This document shows, one piece after another, positions 48,502 to 61,300 of a stretch of 64,000 nucleotides of DNA. The notes beneath the pieces were generated by a model. That model made no database searches, had not been told where the DNA came from, and saw only the letters and a program-made list of their open reading frames with translations. The position numbers and the translations under genes are program-made. Position 1 is the first letter of the stretch. Each line of letters opens with the position of its first letter. Origin of the DNA: Purshia tridentata (taxonomy: Eukaryota > Streptophyta > Magnoliopsida > Rosales > Rosaceae); contig QANT01003828.1 in NCBI GenBank assembly GCA_003254885.1, positions 1-64,000 on the forward strand, given 5' to 3'.

Positions 48502-50261
48502 AGTAGTTGTAGATTATAAGGTCCTCTGAAGTTTAGTTGTGTAATGTGTGAGACAGACTTGTGTATGTCAGACATGGAAGCTAAAACTCCTTCTGGGTTA
48601 TTTCCATGTCTAATAAATGTATTAACCTCTGTCTATTATTAATATATTAGCTGTTGCACTATTTGCTATAACGTCCATGCAGTGTATGCTATTTGCAGCA
48701 TTGATATACAAACCTGATATATAGTAATATGTCACTCTTGAGAACAAAAATAAATAAATAAAAACCTGATCGAACCAAATAGGTTTGCTTTTTGTTGGGC
48801 TTTTTATCTATAAAGCTAGATCTTGTTGGGTCGGGTTGGGCCTACAACTTATTATTGAGCCGAACTACTATTGGGCTGGAATGAGCCTTTCATTCTGGGC
48901 CTTCATACGTGAAAAGCATCTCTCAATATCACAAAATCTTGATCTACAACAAACATATCACGAAATCTTTAGTCCATTGGAGTATTAAAATATAATGCAA
49001 ACCAGCCACTAAATTATAAACGTACACGTAAATGAAAATGAGTCACTAATAGTAATGACAAAGCAAAAAAGGATAAGAAATTGAAACCACTCATACAAAT
49101 CAGCACATACAATTAGTTAATTAAATAATTCAACACTCTTCTTGCTCATCTTATTTATTACAAAATACTATTCTTACCATATTTTGATAAAAATATTGTG
49201 ATGTAATGTTTAAAAGTTGTACAAATAACATTGAGGTTGTTATGAAATAGACCTAATTAGTGTTAGGACTTAGGACTGACCGGTTGAGGGAAAGTCAAGA
49301 AATGTTGTAGAATCCAAAAAATTTCAAGGTATAAAAGGGGAGAAATGGATGGCCATAATTTATCTTCTAAAATACTATGCGCATTGCGCAGTGAACATTT
49401 TTTTCTTTTATTATTATTATTATTTTTTTGCAAATTAAAATAGAATGAAAAGAGACAAACAAAAGCCCAAAAAAAGCACATGATTACGACGAGAGCACAA
49501 TGTAGTCCCCACATTATTTGCTTCATTTTGTTATAAATAAACTCTAAAACAATAAAATCACATATGCGTATGCATATGCCATCATATACGAAATACATAG
49601 TACTAGACGACAAGGCAAAATGACAATTCAAATCACATTTGTCATCACGTGAAGTTATTAATTTCTAGGTGTTTCCCACCTGCACTACGCGATAAAATTC
49701 ACAAAGAAAGCTACAAAGACAGAACTATCTATCTTAATTTTAATTACATCGCATGAATAGCATTTAGTAAATTATTATTAAACTAAATGGGAATAATTAA
49801 ATTTGACAGTATGACAATATAAAATATTTTACAAAACAACATTTTCATTATGGAGTGAAGGATAATGTGCCAATAATATACCAATTAATTACATAATTAC
49901 ATACTAGCTTGCATATATAGTTGCATGCCCTCTTGTTTAATTCGAATATTGAAAAATATATACCAAATGATAAAATATACATGGAGTAGTGATTGGCCGG
50001 TTTGGTCGGCAAAGAAAGCCTTATTTGAAGGAGGGGACGACTAGCTAGGGACCATGAAATATACTCCGTGCGATCTTCCGTATTATTTCATATATATATA
50101 TATATATATAGCTAGGGACAACATGCATATTAGTTATAACTTATAAGAGTGTATATATGTTGATCTCATTGCTAGCTGGTTGTAATTTAGCTGCATATGG
50201 TTGAAGCTACCAACCAGCAGCCAAGGTGAGATCGCTTTCGATAGCATGCACTTGGTTAAAA
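48502..50261. other. intergenic between DHAR and the TIGR01589 gene
   Basis: 3' flanks of two convergent genes. AT-rich, with simple repeats at about 49411-49430 (ATT) and 50090-50110 (TA). No gene seen; the minus-strand frame at 49263-49631 is low-complexity. Confidence 0.55.
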
Positions 50262-51286
50262 TCAGTCGTCGGAATCTTTGGAGGAATCCGATATCATCTT
50301 TTGGATCAGTTGGCTTGTCTCTTCCTCTGACATTCTCTCTTCTTTGCTTTGAGACACTGCGTACGCCTCGAAGAAGGCCTTGTTCTCTTTCTCCAATTCA
50401 TTCCACACTGCAAATCAACCAATCATAATTCATATCACTCTCTTTAGTTCAGATATTATGAGTATATGTGACTTAGTTAACACGTACGGACACCATAACT
50501 TTATCTAGAGGCTTTTTGAAGATTGCTGAACATCATATAGTCTACTTCAATCTCTCTTCAAGCCAAAATTGGGCTAGAGCTGCAAAGGGTTACTTGGCCG
50601 GGTTAACACAGTTTCATTAGAATCATTCATTGTAAGTTTACCAAGCTAGCTAGCTTGATCGATCAGTAGCTGGCCTTCGACTACTAGACTTGGTGCTACA
50701 CAGCAGCCGCTAGCTTTAATATATTGTGAACAATTTTTGAGTCAGGAGAGATGAATTTAATTGATTGATGGCCAGTCTAGCCTGCACAACATCATCGGTC
50801 TCTTGGTTGTGTGCTATATATGAATTGGTTGCTTGCAGTTGCATGCATAAATGTGATGACTATGCATATATACATTTTTCCATACAGGAGAATTAGGAAG
50901 AGAGATCAAATTAAGTTGAAAGAAAATGAATTGATTAAACTAACCTGTGGAGGTGATGACTGGTTTGATATTTGCATGTTTAGATAGAGCTTCCATGCAC
51001 TCTTCTTTTGTCATGTGGTAGATCAGGCACTTCTCTATCAGGTGCTGCACCTATAAACATATTCATTATATCACCAACCACCCATATCATTAATTAACAT
51101 AAATGGTCAATATAGTTAATTAAAATAGAAAATAACATAAACCATATATATATCATCAAGGAAATTAAATGATGAATATCATGTAAAACACACAGTACTA
51201 ACTGTATATATTAACTATGAAGTCGTCTGATATAGATGTGACCAATCATTTACCATGTGTATGTATGATGCAGAAGAATCTCCCAT
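50262..51286 (-). CDS. small plant-specific protein, TIGR01589 / PF09713 family
   Basis: Uncharacterised land-plant family of small proteins; no molecular function is established. Three exons on the minus strand: 51254-51286, 50945-51050 and 50262-50407. They give 94 aa with GT-AG borders and clean phases. MGDSSASYIHMVQHLIEKCL is the family's typical N-terminus, followed by KEECMEALSKHANIKPVITS, TVWNELEKENKAFFEAY and an acidic Ser-rich tail (SEEETSQLIQ, SDSSKDSDD). The domain covers about residues 8-65 and looks helical. No signal or membrane segment, so probably soluble. Exons are too short to stand out as open frames; the gene was found by reading the spliced frame. G-boxes lie 360-475 bp upstream. 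Confidence 0.9.
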
Positions 51287-51645
51287 GATCTCTGTTTGGA
51301 CTAGATTGGAATACTCAAATCTATGTGTAATTTAAGTACAAATTAACTGTAGAGTAGAAAAAGGGATAGAGTAATATGATTGGGGAGTGAGGGTTGCTGC
51401 AGTGTCTAATTTATAAGCTATTAATTATAAGCTAGCTACAAGCAGAAGCAGATATTCACTGGTACTGAATATGAACTAGCCAGCTATCTGTGACTTGTTC
51501 AAGAGTTTCCTGCTTTGCTGCACTATATATGATAGAGAGATCAATAAACAGCCAAAAACGATATGCAATTAACACTAAAAACAGCAATGTTAAAAGAAAA
51601 AGAAAAAAAAAAACAGAGGGAAGGGCCAGTAGAGAAGAGGAGTCC

Positions 51646-51760
51646 CACGTGGGAGATAGATTATAATTGGCTGAGAGGGGATTAGAGTGGATTTGTAAAT
51701 GACCATTCCTTTGTCCTAGCTTGTACACGTGGAACTATAAGTATTCTCCTTGTCCACGTG
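51646..51760. promoter_or_regulatory. three G-box/ABRE (CACGTG) motifs
   Basis: CACGTG occurs at 51646-51651 (within the palindrome cccacgtggg), 51726-51731 and 51755-51760. Such clusters are known targets of bZIP (ABRE-binding) and bHLH (PIF/MYC) factors. They lie upstream of the minus-strand small gene at 50262-51286, suggesting stress, hormone or light control; this is inference. Confidence 0.55.
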
Positions 51761-52170
51761 ATAAGTGGGTCCCACCCTCTAGTCATATCAGACCTTCAAA
51801 AAGACAAACCCACAGGCTAGAAGACTAATAGTAGTGTAGTACTAGTTACATCCTCCTTGGCACCACCTTACAAACAAGTCACAAATTAAATAAACTAATT
51901 ACAGAGAACTAGCTAGCTATCAAAGGAATTTAATTATCTAGTTCTCGCGTGCAGAGGTGAGTGATATGTGCAGGGCAGGAGGGCAGGGGGTGCCTAGCTT
52001 GTGAATCTGTGAATTGTGATAGTCCAAATTGTTATGCCGCCTCTGTTTGCTTTTGTTATATATGCTACAAAATGTGCCCATACCCCTTACCTGGCATCGA
52101 GTGATTGGTGGATGGGATACCAAATGCAAGTATATGCATAATAATATCTACCCTCTACCAAGCATATATT
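51761..52170. other. intergenic
   Basis: No gene recognised. Short open frames on both strands lack family similarity. Confidence 0.5.
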
Positions 52171-53866
52171 ACTATGAAATTTGAAATTTTAACATATGGG
52201 GTTGTTCTATTACTTGTTCGATTTCCAAGAGCTCTACAAGTGCTAAATGCTAATAACAATGAACTTGCAATCAGCTCACTGTCGTCCTGCTTATTTTTCA
52301 TAGAAAGAGTCCAGCTTCTGTGGGGATCACCCACCATTCATCAAACACGTTTAGAATACATCTAATCAACAATTGGTGGCTTTCCCTTTCTAACTAGCTG
52401 ATTTAAACCCAAATAGTGCATCTCCTGGTTCAATATCATACGGATGGTTAGATGGGTGAAAGTAAGCACATTGCAGCATTGACATCATTGCATTCAATTA
52501 ATCTATGACAATAAGTGCATATATATATATATACACATGGAATATATAGGACCAATAATTGAGCCAATTATACTGCATATTCTTGGGCTGCAGGATCGGA
52601 CAAATATTTAATCATCATATCTAGCTAGCTAGATATGTTAGGATACAAAATGCTGAGCGTTTGATGAGACTTTTTACCATACAAGCACTATATTACATAC
52701 ATTTACTATCTAATGGTAGGAAACTACACGCTACTTAAAAAGATCTAATGGTCAAAACATTGTCTGTTTGTAACTTGCACCACAAACAAAACAACACGTT
52801 TGAAAATAAATATTTGATGCAATTAGTAGATGTGCTTTGACAATCAAAATTTGGAGAGAAATATTAACTAAGTTTCTTCTAGGTCAGCTTCTAGCCTTTA
52901 TGCCTCACAGGATAATTAAGTACTTCTAATGGAATAACACAGATCACATGACTAATTTGTTTATACGCTAGCTAGGAGTCTAGGACCAACCCCTTTCATA
53001 TATGAGATCAACCATCATAAACGAAGTGGTTGAACATTTTGATACACATCTGGCTAGAGTCTTGCCCTAACTCCTAAATATATATGGGACCACCAAAATA
53101 TTATCTGGTTAGAAATATTATGATGGCATTTGAAATTTTAACATGGGGTTGTTCTGTGTTCCTGTTACTTATTCTTCAAGCTAGCTCTACTGTGTTATAT
53201 GCTAATATATAATAGTGAACTTACAATTAGATCACTGTCTTGTCTTACTTATTTCCATAGAAAGAGTCCAGCTTCTGTGGGGATCCCCACACAGTTTTAG
53301 AATCTCAACCTTAAACTTGGTGGCTTTCTCTTTCTAGTTAATTTAACCCAATGTAGTGCATCTCCTGGTTCAATATCATTCATATTTATAGCTCAATTAA
53401 TATCATAAGAATATATGATTAGATGGTTGAAAGGAAGCACAAAATTGCAGAATTGACAGATTAATGCATTGAGTAATGATATATCTAATCAAATCAATTT
53501 CATACATGGAAGAGGATCAATAATTGAGTCAAGTATATATACTGCAGTTCCTGATCTCTCCTTACAGATAGGACAAATATATAATCATCATAGGCTTCAT
53601 AGCTACCTAGCTATGCTAGAAATTAGAATACTAAATGCTCAACTGTGAAAAAAAAATTAAAAAATTGATGCTATGTGTTTTCAGTTAATTTAACTGCTCA
53701 ACCTGGAGAAAGAAACCAATTGAATTTCTTCAAGGCCAGCTTATAGCCTTTGTGTCGTACATGATAAGCCTATATATATTTCTGATGGAATATATAACAC
53801 TGATCACATGCTTAATTAACTTATTTATAGGCTATAGCTAGCTAGGGTCTACCCCTCTCCATCTAA
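52171..53866. repeat. diverged tandem duplication of non-coding DNA
   Basis: Copy 1 (about 52171-53005) and copy 2 (about 53120-53866) share ordered anchors: tttgaaattttaacat..ggggttgttct, catagaaagagtccagcttc with tgtggggatc, ggacaaatat.taatcatcat, ggccagctt/ggtcagctt..tagcctttatg-type, and gctagctagg..tct. Divergence is moderate with many small indels. No coding capacity in either copy. The best conserved piece is around gaaagagtccagcttctgtg (52304 and 53259). Confidence 0.8.
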
Positions 53867-54540
53867 ACATCACTTCTAGTTCCATATCACCCTCATCATC
53901 ACCAACATCAAGTGATATATACACATTTTGATTAACATCTGCCTATCCATTCCATGTAATCTACTACACCAGTCCAGAGTCGTATATGTACACCAATGAT
54001 ATGAATCTATGATGAAATGATTTGAGTAATTAAGAGCAGGTACTGAACCCATATGTACACCACCCAAGCACAATGGTGGGCTTAAGCCCAAACCAACAAG
54101 GCAAGTAATCCATGCATTACGTTCAGATACAGCTACCCAAATTCATGGCTTGCCTAACTAATAAGCGGCCCAATAAGATTCCTACTTGCTTTGCTCCACT
54201 GCTTCATTCCAAAAACTGATGAGAAAGAAAGGTTGGAGTGTAGACACCCAGAGGCAGAGACAACAAACAAAAAAAAGGTGAAAATTTTTAATAGTTTACG
54301 AATAGCGAAATGAAACTTTTGTGTCTTCTTTAAAGACATAAATTTGATATGACATGTATGTGTTTAGCTTGTGCATGAATATTTTAAATAGTTTTGTCTT
54401 GTATAGATGGAATTGGAGTTGATATGCGTGGCATGTTAGAATTTTGTCTTCAAATGACTCAAATTGCAGAAACCCAAAAAAGAAAAAACCAGAATAAAAG
54501 TGAAAATTAGTTGGCTTAAACCACGTAGACAAAATATATT
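53867..54540. other. intergenic, downstream of U12
   Basis: AT-rich DNA with no supportable gene on either strand. Confidence 0.5.
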
Positions 54541-54556
54541 TTTGATCCTAGTTTTG

Positions 54557-54720
54557 TGAGGGTAATAGGGAGGCCCGCACGAGCGAGTTCTGCAAAGAAG
54601 GCAGCGTCAACACTCGGCCAGCCTATAACCCCTCCATAAATTCATGCGCAGATATGTTAGTTGCGCGGCGAGCGGCTCTCACCACTCGCTTTGTTTTCCT
54701 TACTCATTAGTTTAAGGCAA
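54557..54720 (-). ncRNA. U12: U12 minor spliceosomal snRNA
   Basis: RNA partner of the U11/U12 di-snRNP, which pairs with the branch site of AT-AC and related introns. Minus-strand landmarks, in order: GCCTTAAACTAATGAGTAAG then GAAAA (54718-54694), nearly identical to the vertebrate U12 5' end and containing the branch-site-pairing GAGTAAGGA; a hairpin GCGAGTGG/CCGCTCGC (about 54688-54667); a hairpin GCGCA/TGCGC (about 54665-54645); an Sm-like site AATTTATGG; and a long 3' stem-loop. The 3' apical hairpin CTGC-CTTCTTT-GCAG (54604-54590) resembles the U11/U12-65K binding loop, and its outer stem GGGTTATAGG/CCTATTACCC closes near 54560. The ends are estimates: the 5' end is inferred from homology and TATA distance, the 3' end from the closing stem. 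About 164 nt, similar to known U12 RNAs. All structural parts are present, so it is probably a functional gene. Confidence 0.93.
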
Positions 54721-54743
54721 AGAGAAACGTTGCCAGCCCTCTT

Positions 54744-54796
54744 CTATTTATAGGCCTCCACTTGGACCAAGCCTCTGTTAAATGTCGATGTGGGAC
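54744..54796 (-). promoter_or_regulatory. plant snRNA promoter: USE plus TATA (Pol II class)
   Basis: The upstream sequence element GTCCCACATCG (54786-54796, minus strand) matches the plant consensus RTCCCACATCG exactly. TATAAATAG lies at 54744-54752. The 33 bp between them is the spacing of Pol II snRNA genes (U1, U2, U4, U5 class); Pol III genes such as U6 have about ten fewer. The TATA box is about 32 bp upstream of the inferred U12 start. Confidence 0.92.
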
Positions 54797-55372
54797 AACT
54801 CGTTTGGAAAGTTGTGGGTGCTTGCGCTACCTACGCTGTGCAGATTTTAGATGGGGTTGATATTGATGTCTATAATCATGTTAGAATTTCATTTAATTAT
54901 ATTTCTGATATACATCCTTAGAACTTAACTATAAATCTAAAACGTTTGGCCTTAAATGCGAATATCTGTCGCAAGTATTTCATTCCCAACCTCCATGTTT
55001 TGTAGATTCAGAGAACTAGTTGATTCTATCATTAAGAAACACAAACTCTAAATTCACAAGAGCACATCCATACATATATATCGAGCAGTGAGTAAGAAAC
55101 CAATTGATACTAGGGCTGAAGGAACATTGATTCAGCAAATAGAAACGAGACAGCACATCTTACATGAATAGGGAACAGTGTGTAAAAGTTTCGTTCATTA
55201 CATTTATTCTAGTGCATTACTTACAATTGGTTTTTTTCTCATGTATTACATTTTTACAACAAAGGAACCTAATCACATGGAAATAATCAACCTTGAATTG
55301 GCTAAAAAATTGAGATGGATAATATCAAACAGAAAGCCGCCTAGCAAATATTTAGGAATCATATGTTACAAA
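54797..55372. other. spacer between U12 and SULTR4-like gene
   Basis: Upstream flank of U12 and 3' untranslated region of the transporter gene (both minus strand). Nothing else seen. Confidence 0.5.
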
Positions 55373-58300
55373 TCAAGAAGATTTTCGTGACAGTAGTGGC
55401 TCCAACTGAGGGTCACTGTCCTTAGAAACTGAAGGTTTTTGGTCGCCAGACTCCAGCTTGGCCACGGAAGAATCCTCTGCTCTTTGTCTAAGCAGTCTCT
55501 GGAAGGTACTCAGTCTCTCTCCAGAGGAAGGGTCAGCTGCCTTAGGTGTCTCTTTTAAGCTCTGAACATGCTGAAGGCAAACTTGAACAGCATCATGCAC
55601 TCTCACAAAGTACCACTCCTTACCAATCAGCTCCACTGCACCTGATCTTGATAAGGTCATCAGAACTTCTCGATTGGGATTGGAAATGGCAATCTGCATT
55701 GCATGTAAGATGGTTGCCGACAACATGTTAATAACAATCTTTGGAATTTTGAGCAGTTAATATAATGATCAGGAAAAACATCATCAAGAAGAGACATTCA
55801 CCTGGATGTCCCGCAATTTGTACTCCTGATGCAAGTCTTTTAGAGCTTGAACAGCACTCGAGTCTATATATGTTACAGCTGCAATAGAAATAAAGATACG
55901 ATTCAGACAACCGGCAGGTATGATTATGGAAGAAAGAAGAGTTCTATTGAGTCCAAATAATCATTTGAGACCTGGAATAAAAAAATGGGGGTCTACCATA
56001 AATCACTGGATTAGATGATCTTGACCAACAAGGCAACAACGGACAAATAACAGAAGACCCAAGTACCAACTAAGACTATGCTGGAAGCTATAACATTCAT
56101 GTCATCCACATATATTAAACGGTATAGATATTGAGGAACTAATTAATAGTGTAGGATATATATAATCTGCCAATTTTGCACCATGGGTGTCACCAGCAGC
56201 ATATGATCTACACTTCTGCAGTTTGCAGAAGTAGCATGCTTTCAAATAACAATGTTTAACGTTATTGTTGCGCCTGAATGCACATCTAGTTACTAAATAC
56301 TTCTTCAAAGCCCATGGAGAAAGAAAAGCATGGGATTAGCAAGACTTACGTGCCATCTCTATGATCACAAAATAAATTCTTTCAACTTCTGGTCCACGAC
56401 TTGTCGATTTATCAACCTCAACTTCATATTCCCGTAGCCTGACAGAGGAAATCAAACAGACATGAATATGTGCTCTTAACTGGGGATATCGATACCTAAC
56501 TCAATTGTAGAGACCTTCTAAGTAAATAAACAGTGGTACAATGAGACAACCAGATTGTTAGATCCATATTTTATCAAAGTGATAGAGCATGAACTTTTAC
56601 CTGTCTTTTATGTAACTAATGTTTGCAAAATAAATAGGTGCATCGATCCGAACAATCACAATTCCATTGTATGTATATGCTTCTGGATACTGTTGAATAT
56701 TTCTATAAACAGTGGTGCCTGGAAGACGTCCCAAGACAGCTGGCAACATACGGGAAATTATTGAATAAGTAAAGTAATAGCATACGGTGATACTGGAAGC
56801 TATGAATATGGTACATCTAGTTTTGTGCATAGATATTTTATGATAATTTGAGTTGCACTTACCAATATGCGGGTTTGCTGATTCATGGATGACAAATGCA
56901 AGTGAAACACCAACCTGCAATCACATTATAACATTATAATTAAATAAGGAAAACACACACATACAAAGGATGCCAATATAACTGCTACAAGTACTCACCC
57001 CAATAAGGACGCCAATCTCAATACCAAGGAATAATGTTGCAGTGCTTGTAATGGTCCAAAGAAGAAAATCTTTTTTATCTACACGCCATAAAAATATGGC
57101 CTCGTCATAATCCACCTGAATTTCAAAAGAAAAAGTTGTCTAAGGGTGGCAACCAGTTCAATTTTCTATCAAACATCGGTGCACAAATGCACAACCTACA
57201 AATAGAAAACAAGATACCCCCTTCATCCATGAATGTATGCATGTCAACTATAGTTATCATTAATGCCATTTCTTTGCTAGCCAAAATGAAACTTTCTTTT
57301 CCAAGAATATGCATAAACTCCAAATTGCCAGTAAAATGGATAACATATTAGATTTAAGGAAATTTTCCATAGAATTTTACTGGCAGGGTGATGTTTATGT
57401 ATGCAAAAAAGTTAATCAAGACCCTCTAAGAGAATAAATCCCAAAATACAACCAAATTAAATAATATTTTCTCCAAATGATGATACCAATATCCTCTACT
57501 GAAAGGTTAACTCATGTAGTTGTTAACTAGTAAAAATTCCTAATGAGCATGAAAGCTGTGAAGATGCAAGCACAACTCCTTAGAACTTTAGAATTCTCAC
57601 CAGGCCTACTACAGCAGAAATCACAATGGCAGCCAGAGCACACTGAATTATAGAGAAAAAAAATCTCATAGTTAGCACATCAAAAATATACTATGCAATT
57701 GGAAAGACAAAGGTGATAAATGAAGCAAACACACAATTTGACATAAAATCAAAGATACCATTTTATTTTATCAAAATATTGTAACTCGCTTAGGGCCTTG
57801 GGCCCCCCAACATACCAAAAAAAATTGTAACACCAAGGATCCCACAATAAATTACTGGTATAATGGAATGAAAAATAAATGCTGTTTCAACCAGGAACTA
57901 TAATGAAGAGGGACAGCAAAAGCCATCAAACTTGGCCTGCACAAGTTGCATTCCTAAATAAAAAAAAAATGCATTAACAGGGAAATAAACCTGGGGTATG
58001 TATTCAAACAATGAAGTCATGAAAAGGAGAGCACAGCCCATTATGACTCCCATAATAACTCCAGATAAGCCAGTTTTTGCTCCACTTTCATGATTCACAG
58101 CTGACCTAGAAAAGGAACCTGCACGACACCAAACAATATAAATGTAAATGTAAATCTTTAGTTAGATATCAATCATGAGCGCAGCGCTTAAAACCTCATA
58201 GACAACTCACCAGTTGTGGGGTATGCAGAAAAAAATGAACCAAAAATATTGGCCACACCAAGACCGAACAACTGTTTAGAAACAAAAAATAAAGTTCCAT

Positions 58301-61300
58301 TAGATTATAGTGTACAGTTTTCTTGCTTGCCACCCAATGACTATTAAGCACACCAAACATCATGTATGAACAAGCAAAGTATGCGCAGACCAAAAGACAA
58401 GCATGCAGCCATCTTCTGGGCTTTAACCATAAAAAGCTTAATTCAACTTATATTTTTTTTAACTGTGCAGATGTACTTCCAATTTTTTGAAGAACATACC
58501 TCTTGATTTGAATCCAACTCATATCCATTCTTTGCAGCTAATGCTTTTGCAATGCCCACAGATTCCTAGAGTTCAAAATGAATTACCACAGAACTGATAA
58601 TTATAAATGATAATATACTAAAAAGAGAAAACAAAACTACAAGTAAAATTATCTATGGAGCTCCTCTTACCAATATAGCTACACCAGTAATGAGAAGTGC
58701 AGTGGGAATCAAAGACACGGCATGCCCAAAAGCTTTAGGAATAGAAAATTTTGGAAGGCCCTGCGGTATGTCTCCTACCTAAAGAACAGTCAATATCCTT
58801 TATTAACTTAATATTAACCGAAATTGATGTAGAATTTTGCTAACGCTTACATAAAAACAGAAGAATCATGCAAGAGGAAATAAATAAATTGCAAGAAAAT
58901 TAAATGAGTAGAGGATGATATGTGGTGAATCTAATACAGAATGAATAACTATCTAGTTAAATTTGTTTCATATTCCTGGATGCCAGATTCATAAGTGTTC
59001 ACAAGCTAGGATTTGGTTCAGCTGCTAACTGCTGACTTCTGGTTGACGGAACATAGAAAAAAACAGAACATGCCAACTATAATTTATTACTGAAGCAAGT
59101 CTAAACAGAACATCTGGAAACTAATATTTAGCGATTACATTGTTCAATTGAATAAACCAAAAATTGAAGTGAGTTTAATATGCATCATTCTCACCAAAGT
59201 TATGGAAGATGGATGAAGTATTTTGACAAAGAGTGTGCCCAAAACAACAGCTGTGAGAGGACCTGCTGCTCTCAGGAACCGCAAGGATTTCCTTGTTTTC
59301 CCCTGAATGTGTAGAATAAAAATTAAAAGCAGAATTATGGTAAATACTATATTCCACCAAAATGCAAAGAATAAGCTCATACCAAGTGTTTCATGGTCAA
59401 AAGTATCGCAAGAATGACGGATCCCATTACAAACGGGGGCCATGAAAACTACAAAAGGACTGGGGTTAAGAAAAGGAATTGATGAGTAAAACACAAGGCA
59501 ACACATTCAACAGTAATGAAGTAAACAAACAAATATATGGTTCAAATATTAGGACAAAGATAGGGCCCACACATATAATCAGTTAATAAAAGGCATTATG
59601 AATGTTAAAGCCATGGTTTTAGGTATAAGCACACATGTTGTGGTGTTGATAGCCATCAAGATTGATTGATTCTAGTTATTCAGGCTGGCAAGGAGCTGGT
59701 GCAGATTGATATTGGTGAAGTGCTGGTAAAAGGGACATACATAATGGATGTGATCCTAGGTAATCACTCAACAGAACATACAAAATTGAATATTCCACTG
59801 AAGTGCAGTATCAAATTTCCATTATGTATCAAATTCATGAAAGATTATAGATCCTTATTAGAAGTAATAATATTGATAACCACAGTTAGTCGTAAAAGGG
59901 ACGAATTAACAAATAGTTGCAATGTTGCATGAGAAATTGTAAACTCAAAGTCAAATATGAATATAATATACGAAGGTTATACCACTTGGGCATGCAAGCA
60001 AAGCATACCCCATCAGCTCCAGCTATAACGCTCTTAATCAGTGGCACGATCTGGCTACTTCGTGTTATTTCATATCCCAAGAAGTATTTTGCTTGAGATA
60101 ACGCAATCACAATGGCTGAAGCACTTGTAAAGCCAGAAATGACAGAGTGGCTAATGAAGCGAATAATCCATCCAAGCCTGGACATAAAAGAATATCAATC
60201 AAGGTGGTGACCCTAACCTGATAACTGCCACCATAAGGAAAAATACTAAAAGAAAGAGCAATCTAAATGGTTGGTTTAAAGGTAACAATAATGTATAACT
60301 TACAATATCCCATCTACCTTACAACAACAATGCTCAAACACTCGGAAGTTGCTTCTTTTTGGATAAAAAAGGATTCACACTAAACTGTATTAAAATACTT
60401 TTTGATAATATTATGACCAGTACAAGTTAAAACTAACATCGTGGTATGATAGATATAGTTCTACCATCCATAACTCTGGATTAGCTACAATTCCCAACAT
60501 CATCATTGATAAGTGTTAGGATCCAACCTTCTTTGATTGTCATAACAGAATGCATATAATTTCTGAGTATTGCATAAAAGTGCCTACATACTGTATTATT
60601 CATGATCATGCTCCTAAGAGGAGAAAAGCAGAAGTACCTCAAGAGCCCCATAATGCATTCCATGACCCCAACCATAAGTGCCAATAATATTGCCAGTTCT
60701 GTGTATAATTCATCAGATGAATCAACAATGCCACTTAAGACATTAGAGACCAGGAGAGAAACCAATGCTACTGGACCAACTGCTAGCTGCCGTGACGAGC
60801 CAAATATGGCATACACAAATAAAGGTACAAAACCAGAGTCTGCCTTGCAAAATAAAAACAACATCCATGATTAAAACATGTGGATAAAATAATAATTAGA
60901 AAATTACACGAATTCTATGAAGAAAAGTACATGAATACCAAGTAAATTAGACAATTATATAGCGGTTTAGCTAAAACTGTAGGTGCAAACGGCCACAGGT
61001 TTCTATAAGTTCATTATGAATGAGTACAGTCTTTTTCAATTTCAAAGGGACAAAACTATCAGAGTCTTTTGGGAGTTTTCACACTATTCAGAAGAAGTTT
61101 GAAAGGAGATATTTTAAAACATTTGGCCCTGTTTCAGTTTCGCTTTGCCCTTTATCCATTCCCACCACACAAAAAAAAGAAAAAAACAAACCAGGACCCA
61201 GAATTGGCGAAAACTTACAAAGTCCGTATATTGGTTCAAGCCCAGCCAATTTTGCATAAGACATTGCCTGGTCATTCACAGCAAACGGTCAACTAAAGAA

